From Marisa cornuarietis (lineage: Eukaryota > Mollusca > Gastropoda > Architaenioglossa > Ampullariidae), in assembly GCA_004794655.1 (NCBI GenBank), contig SMMW01000037.1:372001-436000 (forward strand): a DNA stretch of 64,000 nucleotides, given 5' to 3'. Position 1 is the stretch's first letter; every line of letters begins with the position of its first letter. Position numbers and translations under genes: made by a program. Positions 58,901-64,000 of the stretch are shown here, piece after piece. Below the pieces are notes generated by a model. That model worked only from the letters and a program-made list of their open reading frames with translations, made no database searches and was not told where the DNA came from.

Positions 58901-59575
58901 TGCAGCGGCTAACGTGTTGCGAGACACAATGGGCAATGTGAAATTAGGTGATTTTGGAGCTTCCAAGCGCCTGCAGGTAATCGCCAGTGCTACTGGCCTC
59001 AAAACCGCTGTGGGCACACCTCACTGGATGGCACCAGAAGTAATCAATGGAGAGGGTTATGGCCGCAAGGCTGATGTGTGGTATGTATTCTGAGCTGCGC
59101 GAGTGCATACATGGTCATGGATTGTATGCATGTAGGTATTGTCATGTCATGTAGCAATACCCATAGGTATTTTCATCGTGTATGGAAATACACTTGTAGA
59201 TATTTTTATTTCATGTTGTTGAATAGCAGGCTCTGCATCTCTTCAGCTTTCTGTCTTTATAGACATTAAGCATACCCTCCCTCAGAGGCTAAGTTTGAGC
59301 ACCAAAAACAAATTTATGTTCGATTTTTATTTTCCCATAGGAGTGTTGGCTGCACTTTAGTGGAGATGTTGACATCCAAGCCTCCATTTGCTGACTACGA
59401 GCCTCTGGCAGCAATGTTCCAGATTGCTACCAGCAAACACCCTAAGTATGAGCTGCCTGCGACCTGCTCTACCAGTGTCAGAGACTTCTTGATGCTTACT
59501 TTCCAGCGCACACCAACAGACAGGCCTTCTGCTGAGGATTTGCTAAAGGACAAGTTTGTCAGAGACAGTACTTAG
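24039..59575 (+). CDS. MAP3K2/3: MAP3K2/MAP3K3 (MEKK2/3) orthologue, gene span
   Basis: Cytoplasmic Ser/Thr kinase that phosphorylates MAP2Ks; vertebrate MEKK2/3 bind MEK5 through PB1 to drive ERK5 and also activate JNK and p38. Exons: first exon 24039-24069 or 29644-29650, then 31027-31136, 33640-33686, 48596-48701, 49308-49487, 51328-51447, 51605-51699, 52060-52142, 52648-52719, 53047-53241, 57015-57163, 57771-57896, 58296-58425, 58906-59080, 59341-59575. This gives 617 or 609 residues; human paralogues are 619 and 626. Numbering below uses the 609 form. PB1 spans about 43-122 and a Ser/Pro-rich linker 123-338. Kinase landmarks: GTGAFG loop 353-358, Lys375, Glu396, HRD with Asp471, Asn476, DFG Asp489, APE 516-518. 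All catalytic residues are present, so it should be active. One gene likely represents both vertebrate paralogues. Confidence 0.95.
25255..26340 (-). mobile_element. CR1/L2-like LINE relic with internal deletion
   Basis: Minus-strand translation shows the endonuclease-to-RT linker (PIWMNYMLL, then [16 protein letters not shown] and [13 protein letters not shown]), followed directly by a decayed RT C terminus ([15 protein letters not shown]-like and SVVSL-NTFPNN). The central RT is missing and many stops are present. In the first MAP3K2/3 intron. Confidence 0.72.
28861..29076 (-). mobile_element. LINE 3' end fragment, same family as 9.5 kb
   Basis: About 215 bp matching the 3' UTR of the 9.5-10.6-kb LINE, from the (TACAA)n terminus through a CT/CA microsatellite to the block AGGCTAGTACAAGATCA. 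Strongly 5' truncated, in the first MAP3K2/3 intron. Confidence 0.75.
29522..29650 (+). CDS. MAP3K2/3: MAP3K2/3 alternative exon B carrying the 'MD' start
   Basis: Only 29644-29650 (ATG GAC A) is coding; the rest would be 5' UTR. A CAG acceptor lies just before 29522 and a GTAAGT donor follows. Joined to 31027 it gives [16 protein letters not shown], matching vertebrate starts MDDQQALNSIM and MDEQEALNSIM, where the first coding exon likewise ends within the third codon. Reading from exon A through this exon meets a stop, so A and B are alternatives. Confidence 0.6.
31027..31136 (+). CDS. MAP3K2/3: MAP3K2/3 coding exon 2
   Basis: Encodes residues 3-39 (609 form), an N-terminal segment with [17 protein letters not shown]. 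Acceptor TTCAG, donor GTGAGT, phase 1 in and 0 out. Confidence 0.87.
31960..32290 (-). mobile_element. LINE RT C-terminal fragment
   Basis: Minus-strand translation gives [14 protein letters not shown] and VNTDMIV, matching the block before QQRLYLL in the 9.5-kb LINE family. Short and decayed, with a local ~64-bp imperfect duplication (31984-32100). Confidence 0.5.
33640..33686 (+). CDS. MAP3K2/3: MAP3K2/3 coding exon 3, PB1 start
   Basis: Encodes residues 40-54: [15 protein letters not shown], the first beta strand of PB1, equivalent to vertebrate NDVRVKFEHRGEKR. It carries the basic residues of the basic-type PB1 face. Acceptor TTTACAG, donor GTGAG. The next intron is 14.9 kb. Confidence 0.92.
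36404..36411. promoter_or_regulatory. Second perfect CRE, inside the 14.9-kb intron
   Basis: TGACGTCA in a G-rich, CpG-containing stretch of the large MAP3K2/3 intron, 640 bases from an RFX X-box. Candidate enhancer or internal promoter element. Confidence 0.35.
36582..36705 (-). mobile_element. tRNA-derived SINE (family 2)
   Basis: Minus-strand A box TGGTCTAGTGGTTCA and B box GGGTTCGGATC, followed by a GGCTGGGC...GCCTTAAACACC tail related to family 1. The different head suggests a separate tRNA origin. Confidence 0.6.
37044..37057. promoter_or_regulatory. RFX-type X-box (GTTGCTATGACAAC)
   Basis: A near-palindromic match to the RFX consensus RYYNYY-N(1-3)-RRNRAC with a 2-base spacer. It sits among CpG-rich CGG repeats. 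X-boxes regulate ciliary and other RFX targets; no coding exon was recognised nearby. Confidence 0.4.
37268..37488. mobile_element. Long-TIR MITE with telomere-like interior
   Basis: Arms of about 50 bp are inverted copies (GGAATTCTTTTTCCCACATG at the left; mirrored at the right, each with an 11-13 G/C run). The interior holds CTAACCC-like repeats (37369-37406). The right end abuts a tRNA-derived SINE at 37489. Confidence 0.8.
37489..37681 (+). mobile_element. tRNA-derived SINE (family 1)
   Basis: A box GGTGGCGCACCGGTTAGCGC, B box GGGTTCAGGTC, body CACGCTGTTCTTTCTCTG, and tail GGCTCGGAGTAAAACACC. The most complete copy in the window; directly abuts the MITE ending at 37488. Confidence 0.8.
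38411..38600 (+). mobile_element. tRNA-derived SINE (family 1), diverged head
   Basis: From 38481 it matches the 37.5-kb SINE (GCCACCAATACAGTGAGG, GGGTTCAGCTC, GGCACGCTGTTCTTTC). The tRNA head is rearranged. Its 3' flank, CCTCATGCTCAC, repeats a string at 38345, hinting at a local duplication. Confidence 0.65.
39463..39545 (+). repeat. ATT microsatellite and 'ATATAGCGC' repeat-like block
   Basis: An ATT-rich run followed by TTTATATAGCGCAATTTTCA and ATGCGCTGTACAGTG, resembling from memory a short interspersed motif common in marine invertebrate and fish genomes. Not assigned to a family. Confidence 0.35.
39549..39642 (+). repeat. Imperfect ~54-bp direct duplication beside the STRAD pseudogene
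   Basis: TTAGTTTTAAAATCACTGA...AGAATTCTTG is repeated as TTAGTTTTACAATCACTGA...AGAATTCTGTTC. The second copy overlaps the 3' boundary of the STRAD relic. Confidence 0.6.
39614..40166 (-). pseudogene. STRADA/STRADB-like: STRAD-like pseudokinase pseudogene, antisense in MAP3K2/3 intron
   Basis: Minus-strand relic of a STE20-related adaptor, the pseudokinase that activates LKB1 with MO25. In order: FDSVACVYQ, then VAVKRIDLE and [10 protein letters not shown] (N lobe), [13 protein letters not shown] and [10 protein letters not shown] (hinge), HRGVK (catalytic loop without Asp), [13 protein letters not shown] (in place of DFG), and YDYPS. It is broken by an in-frame TAG (39966-39968) between the first two blocks, a frameshift near 39880, a missing stretch between CRDLL and HRGVK, another after the LTGF block, and loss of the C lobe. 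No introns interrupt blocks normally spread over several exons, which suggests a processed copy. Less certain coding-like sequence extends up to about 40442. Family assignment is from recalled motifs. Confidence 0.62.
44472..44658 (+). mobile_element. tRNA-derived SINE (family 1)
   Basis: GTGATTAGCGCTTGTCACC head, degenerate B box GGATTCAGATC, body interrupted by a T-run (about 44570-44582), tail GCTTGGGGTAAAACACTGG as in the 37.5-kb copy. Confidence 0.7.
45041..45122 (-). mobile_element. tRNA-like SINE head (family 3)
   Basis: Minus-strand B box GGGTTCAAATC with upstream tRNA-like arms but no complete cloverleaf; likely a SINE head rather than a tRNA gene. Confidence 0.4.
47803..47996. mobile_element. 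hAT-type MITE with perfect 8-bp target duplication
   Basis: Terminal repeats CAGTGGTTTTCAAA / inverse of CAGAGGTTTTCAAT, flanked by ACCTAGAA at 47795-47802 and 47997-48004. No ORF. The 8-bp duplication and CAG ends identify the hAT superfamily. Located 600 bp before MAP3K2/3 exon 4. Confidence 0.88.
48596..48701 (+). CDS. MAP3K2/3: MAP3K2/3 coding exon 4, PB1 middle
   Basis: Encodes residues 55-90: [20 protein letters not shown] and the following strand up to SNGE. Matches vertebrate RILQFPRPVKLEDLRSKAK. Acceptor TTTCAG, donor GTGAGC. Confidence 0.94.
49308..49487 (+). CDS. MAP3K2/3: MAP3K2/3 coding exon 5, PB1 end and linker
   Basis: Encodes residues 91-150: [20 protein letters not shown] and SLRLYL finish the PB1 fold, then a Pro/Thr/Ser-rich linker. 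Acceptor GTGTAG, donor GTCAGT. Confidence 0.93.
51328..51447 (+). CDS. MAP3K2/3: MAP3K2/3 coding exon 6, linker
   Basis: Encodes residues 151-190. [10 protein letters not shown] and GEGTFIPEP match vertebrate SSPPPGYIP and SEGEFIPES. Acceptor TTTCCAG, donor GTGAGT. Confidence 0.94.
51605..51699 (+). CDS. MAP3K2/3: MAP3K2/3 coding exon 7, linker
   Basis: Encodes residues 191-221 plus two bases, a Ser/Asp-rich segment ([18 protein letters not shown]). Acceptor CTTGAAG, donor GTATGT. The sequence is poorly conserved, but frame and splice sites fit. Confidence 0.87.
52060..52142 (+). CDS. MAP3K2/3: MAP3K2/3 coding exon 8, basic/serine segment
   Basis: Encodes residues 222-249 with [13 protein letters not shown], a cluster of basic-directed phosphorylation candidates. 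Acceptor TTTTAACAG, donor GTAAGT. The 3' end of this exon and its donor are the first unit of a 46-bp triplication; only this donor keeps frame into exon 9. Confidence 0.88.
52101..52238 (+). repeat. 46-bp tandem triplication of exon 8 end plus splice donor
   Basis: Three head-to-tail 46-bp units (52101-52146, 52147-52192, 52193-52238), about 90% alike. Unit 1 is the last 42 coding bases of MAP3K2/3 exon 8 plus GTAA of its donor. Each unit carries a GAAT|GT-A/G-AG donor (GT at 52143, 52189, 52235). Confidence 0.92.
52648..52719 (+). CDS. MAP3K2/3: MAP3K2/3 coding exon 9, linker
   Basis: Encodes residues 250-273: [13 protein letters not shown] resembles vertebrate EKFGKGGTYPRRY. Acceptor AAACAG, donor GTAAGC. 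Confidence 0.9.
52814..52974 (+). mobile_element. piggyBac-type MITE, copy 2 (5' truncated)
   Basis: Matches the right two-thirds of the 56.3-kb copy, ending in a diverged inverted repeat and TTAA. The left terminus is missing. Lies in the intron between MAP3K2/3 exons 9 and 10. Confidence 0.7.
53047..53241 (+). CDS. MAP3K2/3: MAP3K2/3 coding exon 10, linker
   Basis: Encodes residues 274-338: [23 protein letters not shown] (compare vertebrate SLSTSSGSSIF) and [10 protein letters not shown]. Acceptor TTTTTAG, donor GTGAGT. Confidence 0.92.
55194..55647. mobile_element. hAT-type element with 7/8 target duplication
   Basis: Ends CAGGGGTGGCTGAAGT and inverse CACAGGTGGGCAAAGT, flanked by GTTTAGAC (55186-55193) and TTTTAGAC (55648-55655). 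454 bp, no intact transposase. Confidence 0.78.
56297..56545 (+). mobile_element. piggyBac-type MITE, copy 3 (fullest)
   Basis: 249 bp including TTAA at both ends; terminal repeats CTCTCTTGGTTTGA and TCGAACCAAGAGGG. Longest of the three copies, intronic in MAP3K2/3, upstream of the kinase exons. Confidence 0.8.
57015..57163 (+). CDS. MAP3K2/3: MAP3K2/3 coding exon 11, kinase N lobe
   Basis: Encodes residues 339-388: [19 protein letters not shown] begins the kinase domain, with the glycine-rich loop and AVKQVQ containing Lys375. Acceptor TCTTCAG, donor GTGAGC. Confidence 0.97.
57771..57896 (+). CDS. MAP3K2/3: MAP3K2/3 coding exon 12, kinase
   Basis: Encodes residues 389-430: helix C with Glu396 (ENEVQLL), [10 protein letters not shown] and SIFIEFMPG up to the hinge. 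Acceptor GTGCAG, donor GTATGT, phase 0 at both ends. Confidence 0.97.
58296..58425 (+). CDS. MAP3K2/3: MAP3K2/3 coding exon 13, kinase
   Basis: Encodes residues 431-473 plus one base: [28 protein letters not shown] and the catalytic loop VHRDIK with Asp471. Acceptor GTGCAG, donor GTGAGA. Confidence 0.97.
58906..59080 (+). CDS. MAP3K2/3: MAP3K2/3 coding exon 14, kinase activation segment
   Basis: Encodes residues 474-531: [18 protein letters not shown], then [10 protein letters not shown] and [10 protein letters not shown]. Thr507 sits where vertebrate MEKK2 has activation-loop Ser519. Donor GTATGT splits the Trp codon. Confidence 0.97.
59341..59575 (+). CDS. MAP3K2/3: MAP3K2/3 terminal coding exon 15
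   Basis: Encodes residues 532-609: [45 protein letters not shown], then TAG. Acceptor CCATAG. The C terminus ends just past kinase helix I, as in vertebrate MEKK2/3. Confidence 0.97.
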
Positions 59576-60171
59576 TTACTGCTGTCTAGAAGAGTATTCT
59601 CTGAACATTAATGGGACTGAACCTTTTAAATTCAGAAATCACACCGGAACCAAGACAAATTACACAGTTGCCCTTCTGCTGGGAACAAGGAAAAGAAATG
59701 GATATGAAGATGTCTTTTTATACTTAATGGTGTCCAGAATCTTCACAGGGTGCATGTCTGCAAGTGTGTGTGTGTGTGCTTGTGTGTGTGTGGTGCTACC
59801 ACATACACATAGGAATAAAATCAGGACAGATCGCTACATTTGTGCCTGTGGTTGGGGGGAATGGTGAATACAGTGACCAATTGCTTTGGTTTCAGCTCCT
59901 GATCCTGACAATAATTTGGCTGTTTCTTCTGAATCTGCTGAATCTTTATTGCACTGGATACACACTAATTTCCTGGGAACTCTTCAAATGGAGGCAATGA
60001 GAGTGCAGTGAATGTTTGGGGGAAAGGGCACATAACTGAGTGCTTTTGCCACCAGGATTCACCTCCTAAGTGTGAGCTTGCCTGCAGGCTGCTCTGCCAA
60101 CAGTTTGGAATATTTGATGTAAAGATCTTCCCCAGAGCTCTAGCGAGTGTCTTGGACACCTAGAACATTGA

Positions 60172-60177
60172 AATAAA
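60172..60177 (+). terminator. Candidate poly(A) signal of MAP3K2/3
   Basis: AATAAA about 600 bases past the stop. Others lie at 59814-59819 and 60193-60198, so a short 3' UTR of 240-650 bases is plausible. Longer forms are not excluded. Confidence 0.4.
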
Positions 60178-63100
60178 AATTGGTGCTGTTTGAATAAATC
60201 ATTGGAAAAAGTGGTGTAGCTGCTGATTATATGAGTGCATGCCCCGTGAAAAGTGGTGACACCCAGGAGAGACTGGTTGGTCAGCATGTAGAACATTCTT
60301 TATGGACTTTATGACTGAAGGGAGGCGAGTGTTGATGACCAAACGAAGGCAGTAAACGATGACTGTGATCAGCCAGGTCAGTGGAATGTTGAGAACCATT
60401 CAAAGACATTGCTGAACGTTGGCAAGAGTATCATCAGTGTAGAGGAGGCCTTCAGCTGTGGTTTTCAATAATCCGAAATCTGATAATGAAAGTATAAAAT
60501 GAGGTTTGTGTATATACCCATGCTGTAAGGTAATAGGTAACACTTCTTCCTCCGTAAGCATTTGTTGGTTTGGTAACCAGTGAGCCACCGTTAAGACTTG
60601 ACCCTATTTTATGTCTCGTCTTCCCCCATTCTTCATTATGGAATGTCCTGTTTGCATTCTTTGTGTTTTGAGATCAAAATCAAAATTCTGTCATTGTTCA
60701 TGTAATATTTACTTATATATGATCATTCTAGCAGCTGTTGACAAGTTAATTTACATGGCATTTCTATGGCAACAGTTGCCAGGTAAAGTAAGGAGACATA
60801 GGGGTGAGGATCTCTCCTGTAACCCTTCTGTGTTACTACTGTAGACTTCAGTAGGGTCATCAGGCTTCAGATAATTTAAAATAGTATTTTCTTTCCCACC
60901 CCATTATATCACAGCATTTGACTTATGTGCTTGAATGTGTTTAAACTTTACATGTTGAAGACCAACTCTACTGATTATATTTGCTGCGTGCATCTGTACC
61001 ATTTTTTAAAATAATAAGTAATTTTTTTTTTAAGGGATTCAAAGAGTAGGGGAAGAATGAAGAATCATCTGATAACACTGAAGGGAAGGTGTAGGAGCAA
61101 ATGGGAAATTATGAAAACCAAGAAAAAGAAGATGCCCTTATCTTACAGTGGGTTTGTTTTGGGGTCTCATGTCATTTGTTAATTTGAAGTATGACAGTTT
61201 TCTACATGAAAAGCATTTAGCTGTATTTGAATTGTGATATATTTTAAATAACAAATACAGTTATTCAAACAGTATAACAGCTTGCAGAATAGTTCGCTTA
61301 GCAGAAAATTGGATTCCGATTTTTATGGCTTGTGTGGAAGATAGTTGTTGAGAGAGACCCAGGATGCTGTTGAGGAACCTTGACACAGAAAGATGTCAAA
61401 ACTGTGATGCACCAGCATATGGAATTTGCTGCCTCACTGAGTAGCTTTGGCAGTGTAGGCTTATCCATGTCAAGTACATAATGGGTTTGACCATTTCCTT
61501 GCACATTTCGAGAGAAAAAAAGCCGCCTTTGAAGGGGACATGTTAGTATCTTATAATTAACTAGCCCAAGGCATGAAAATTTTTTGCACTTTTGAAGAAG
61601 TAAAATATCTGAAATTAAAAAAAGTTGCATCCCTGTTGCAGCTACCGCCAGCTGCTAGCTTAAGAATAAAATGTAAACACGTACATTACAAAATTTTCTG
61701 AAACATCCTATGTTTTACTTTACAGTAAGGAAGTGAACTTTCTTAATTATGTTGAAAAGTTTCATTATTTTGTGAATTATATGGTTATGAAATTTCCAGT
61801 TTACTTTGAAAGCAAATCGTATACTGTTATTTGTCATTTCGTAAATGATAACTGCTGTGAGTGAAGCACAAGATTTTGCAGGCATATTCATAATATTCTC
61901 CTGGTGTCTACTTTTGCTACAGGCAGCCTCAGTGGGAAAACAAGAATTAAGTACTTGCAAAAAGCATCACATGCTCTCCAGTCTTCCTGTACATGGATGC
62001 CAACATTTCTGGCAGCCAAGCCAAAATTTCCTTTCACTCTTTGGCACAACCTTGCAAACTTGCCAGCCTTGCCTTATGCTGCCATGACAGCTATGCAGAA
62101 TACATTATCATGTTATCCTCTGACTTAGAGTACTTTATAAAACTGTTCTTTTATCTTGGAGGCATTTTAGGAGTCTTTAAAACAGAAGTTTGGAGGGAGG
62201 GGTTTGAAAATTCATAATATTCATAATACTAATGAATAATATATGTATAATATAAATAATTAGGACATAATAAAGCAAGTGGATTCAATACTTGAGTGAT
62301 AGACCTGCATGTAGGAGGAAAGCATAATTTCTTCATATTACAACCACTTGTTCCTCAGTAAGTCTAAAAGTTGTACATCGAAAGTTATGCCAGATGTGCA
62401 AGCAGGTTTCTAGGTCCTGTTAAATTGCAACATAATTGTTAATGAAATACTACAGGCTTACATCTGTAGCAGATGGTTAAGAAACATCCAAGTGCCTTTG
62501 CTGCTGTGGTGTTTTTGAGGTCTACACCTCTGTGTATTACACCAGTTTATAAGGGTTTATTTTGTAAGGGTGGGGAGTGGGGGAAATGGGACAGTTTTTG
62601 CAGTCTGACATGTCCATAAGGTTACTGTCACAATGCAGCTGAGTGCATAGTAATGCATATAACTGTAGAGTAAAATGGTTTCCTACTTGGTTGTTGGCCT
62701 GATGTCTGTCCCTGACGAGTGAATGCAAGGGAAGTTGCAGTGCTAGTGTCCATATAATCTGCAACTGTACCCACCTAAACCAAAGTAAAACCTTTGAACT
62801 TAAGTTACTGTAAACTACCTTAAGATTAATTATCAGCAAGTGGGTTGTATAGAGAACTGCTGCTTTGTTAAAATTTTAAAGAAGTTTATTTATTTGTTAC
62901 TGTTGATCGATGAGAAAAGCTTTTAGCTGCTGGAGCAAGAGCTAAATGTGAAAAATGACCATTTATAATGTGGTAATGTTTGTCAGTGTTAATGCTTCAA
63001 ACTGCACAACACTTTTCTGGAAAATAAAACATAGGCTTGTCTTTAAAAGTTTGATGGGAAGCTAGTCAAGACAAGTAGTGCTGTCTCTTTGCCTCCTTAA

Positions 63101-63625
63101 GGCAAATTTCTACATGTGTATAGTACTTGCTAGCACAAGCTGATATTCAAATATTGTATTATTTCGCAGTTCAGTCGTGCAAGTATTCAGCAATTTTGTT
63201 GTTAAGCACCTTTCAGAGACAGATTTTCACTCGTTTAAGATAAAAACCCAGAATGTGAATGGTCTGCCTTGATCCTTGGAAGACACATATTTGTTGGCTC
63301 TTTAGCAACACAGCACAGGTTTGCTGTGGTCTTATAAAGATATATATTAGGTCTGCTATGGCTTATACATATTAAAACAACCTTGTAACTTTTTCATATA
63401 TGGAGTAAACCTGTTCATGGAAAAAGCTTTCGAACTTGTATATGACCATATCATCATCATGTGCCAAAGAAAGAATAGACTAAGCATGTGTTATCTTAGT
63501 TGCAACAAAATGGCAATTTAGAAAGGTTATTGTAAGTTTAATATTTTATATTTATAGCTGTTTTTCACTTGCCCTTTCCAGGCCCCTATATATATTTATA
63601 TCTATGCATGCGCACACTCTAACTT

Positions 63626-63699
63626 GCATTTTTAAATATATTATTGTTTCTGTTGAAAGCAAGCATTTTTAAATATATTATTGTTTCTGTTGAAAGCAA
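63626..63699 (+). repeat. Perfect 37-bp tandem duplication
   Basis: Two identical head-to-tail 37-bp units beginning GCATTTTTAAATATATTATT, in the region 3' of MAP3K2/3. The lack of divergence suggests a very recent event or an assembly artefact. Confidence 0.9.
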
Positions 63700-64000
63700 G
63701 CAGAAAATCTACAGTAGCAAAGAGGCAGATCACCCATCAACATCTTGTTGATACTTATACTTATTTTAGGCATTTGAATTGAAAAACAATTCATAAAATT
63801 TTTAATCTATATTTCAGAATTTTCACTGAGGGTTGAAAACTTACCTTTTAAAAGGTTTTATTGGGCAGAATGTTGAAAGTCTTATCAGACAGGCTTATCA
63901 AGTCAGTTGAGAATTTGCTGCTGACCTAGGGAAGACTTGGCGTGGGTAGTGGTGAGGGATAAACTACTAAGGATATTACTGAGTATGCATAAATGTACAT

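Larger units (their letters stand above)
59576..64000. other. MAP3K2/3 3' UTR and downstream flank
   Basis: AT-rich, with several AATAAA hexamers and a TG run near 59765. No further exons, RNA genes or transposon ends were recognised before the window edge, apart from the 37-bp duplication. Confidence 0.6.

Noticed and set aside
1..64000. CRISPR arrays, operons, prophage, rRNA genes
   Set aside because: No regularly spaced repeats, no ribosome-binding sites or dense intronless genes, and no rRNA signatures; splice structure shows an animal nuclear genome.

Overview
This is an intron-rich, AT-rich animal nuclear segment. Kinase and transporter protein similarity, splice structure and repeat content suggest a marine or freshwater invertebrate, most likely a mollusc. 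That taxonomic call is inference, roughly 60%. Nothing bacterial, organellar or viral was recognised.

Two intact protein-coding genes lie head to head. On the minus strand, 15310 down to 6499, is a 12-exon gene for a 454-residue, 10-TM transporter orthologous to SLC35F5. On the plus strand, 24039 to 59575, is a MEKK2/MEKK3-type MAP kinase kinase kinase (MAP3K2/3) with an N-terminal PB1 domain and a C-terminal kinase domain. It has 15 coding exons downstream of two alternative first exons, giving 609 or 617 residues. Every intron joined here is GT-AG and every junction keeps frame. About 8.7 kb separates the two start codons. It holds a candidate SLC35F5 promoter near 16.02 kb (ETS-type site) and a MAP3K promoter just upstream of 24.04 kb (CCAAT box, perfect CRE).

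Region by region: 1-5.96 kb is downstream of SLC35F5, with a piggyBac-type MITE and an old DNA transposon. 6.5-15.3 kb is SLC35F5 with a LINE and SINEs in its introns. 15.3-24.0 kb is intergenic, with a MITE. 24.0-33.7 kb holds the first MAP3K exons and two LINE relics. 33.7-48.6 kb is one 14.9-kb intron, more GC-rich and packed with tRNA-derived SINEs, a long-TIR MITE, a hAT MITE, a CRE and an RFX X-box, and an antisense broken copy of a STRAD pseudokinase gene. 48.6-59.6 kb holds the remaining MAP3K exons, including a 46-bp tandem triplication spanning a splice donor. 59.6-64.0 kb is 3' UTR and flank.

The two genes are not known to act in one pathway. MAP3K2/3 proteins feed MEK5-ERK5, JNK and p38 signalling; SLC35F5 is an orphan transporter of the drug/metabolite transporter superfamily. 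The most notable observations are the triplicated splice donor, the two in-phase first exons of MAP3K, the STRAD pseudogene, and the CRE plus X-box inside the large intron.
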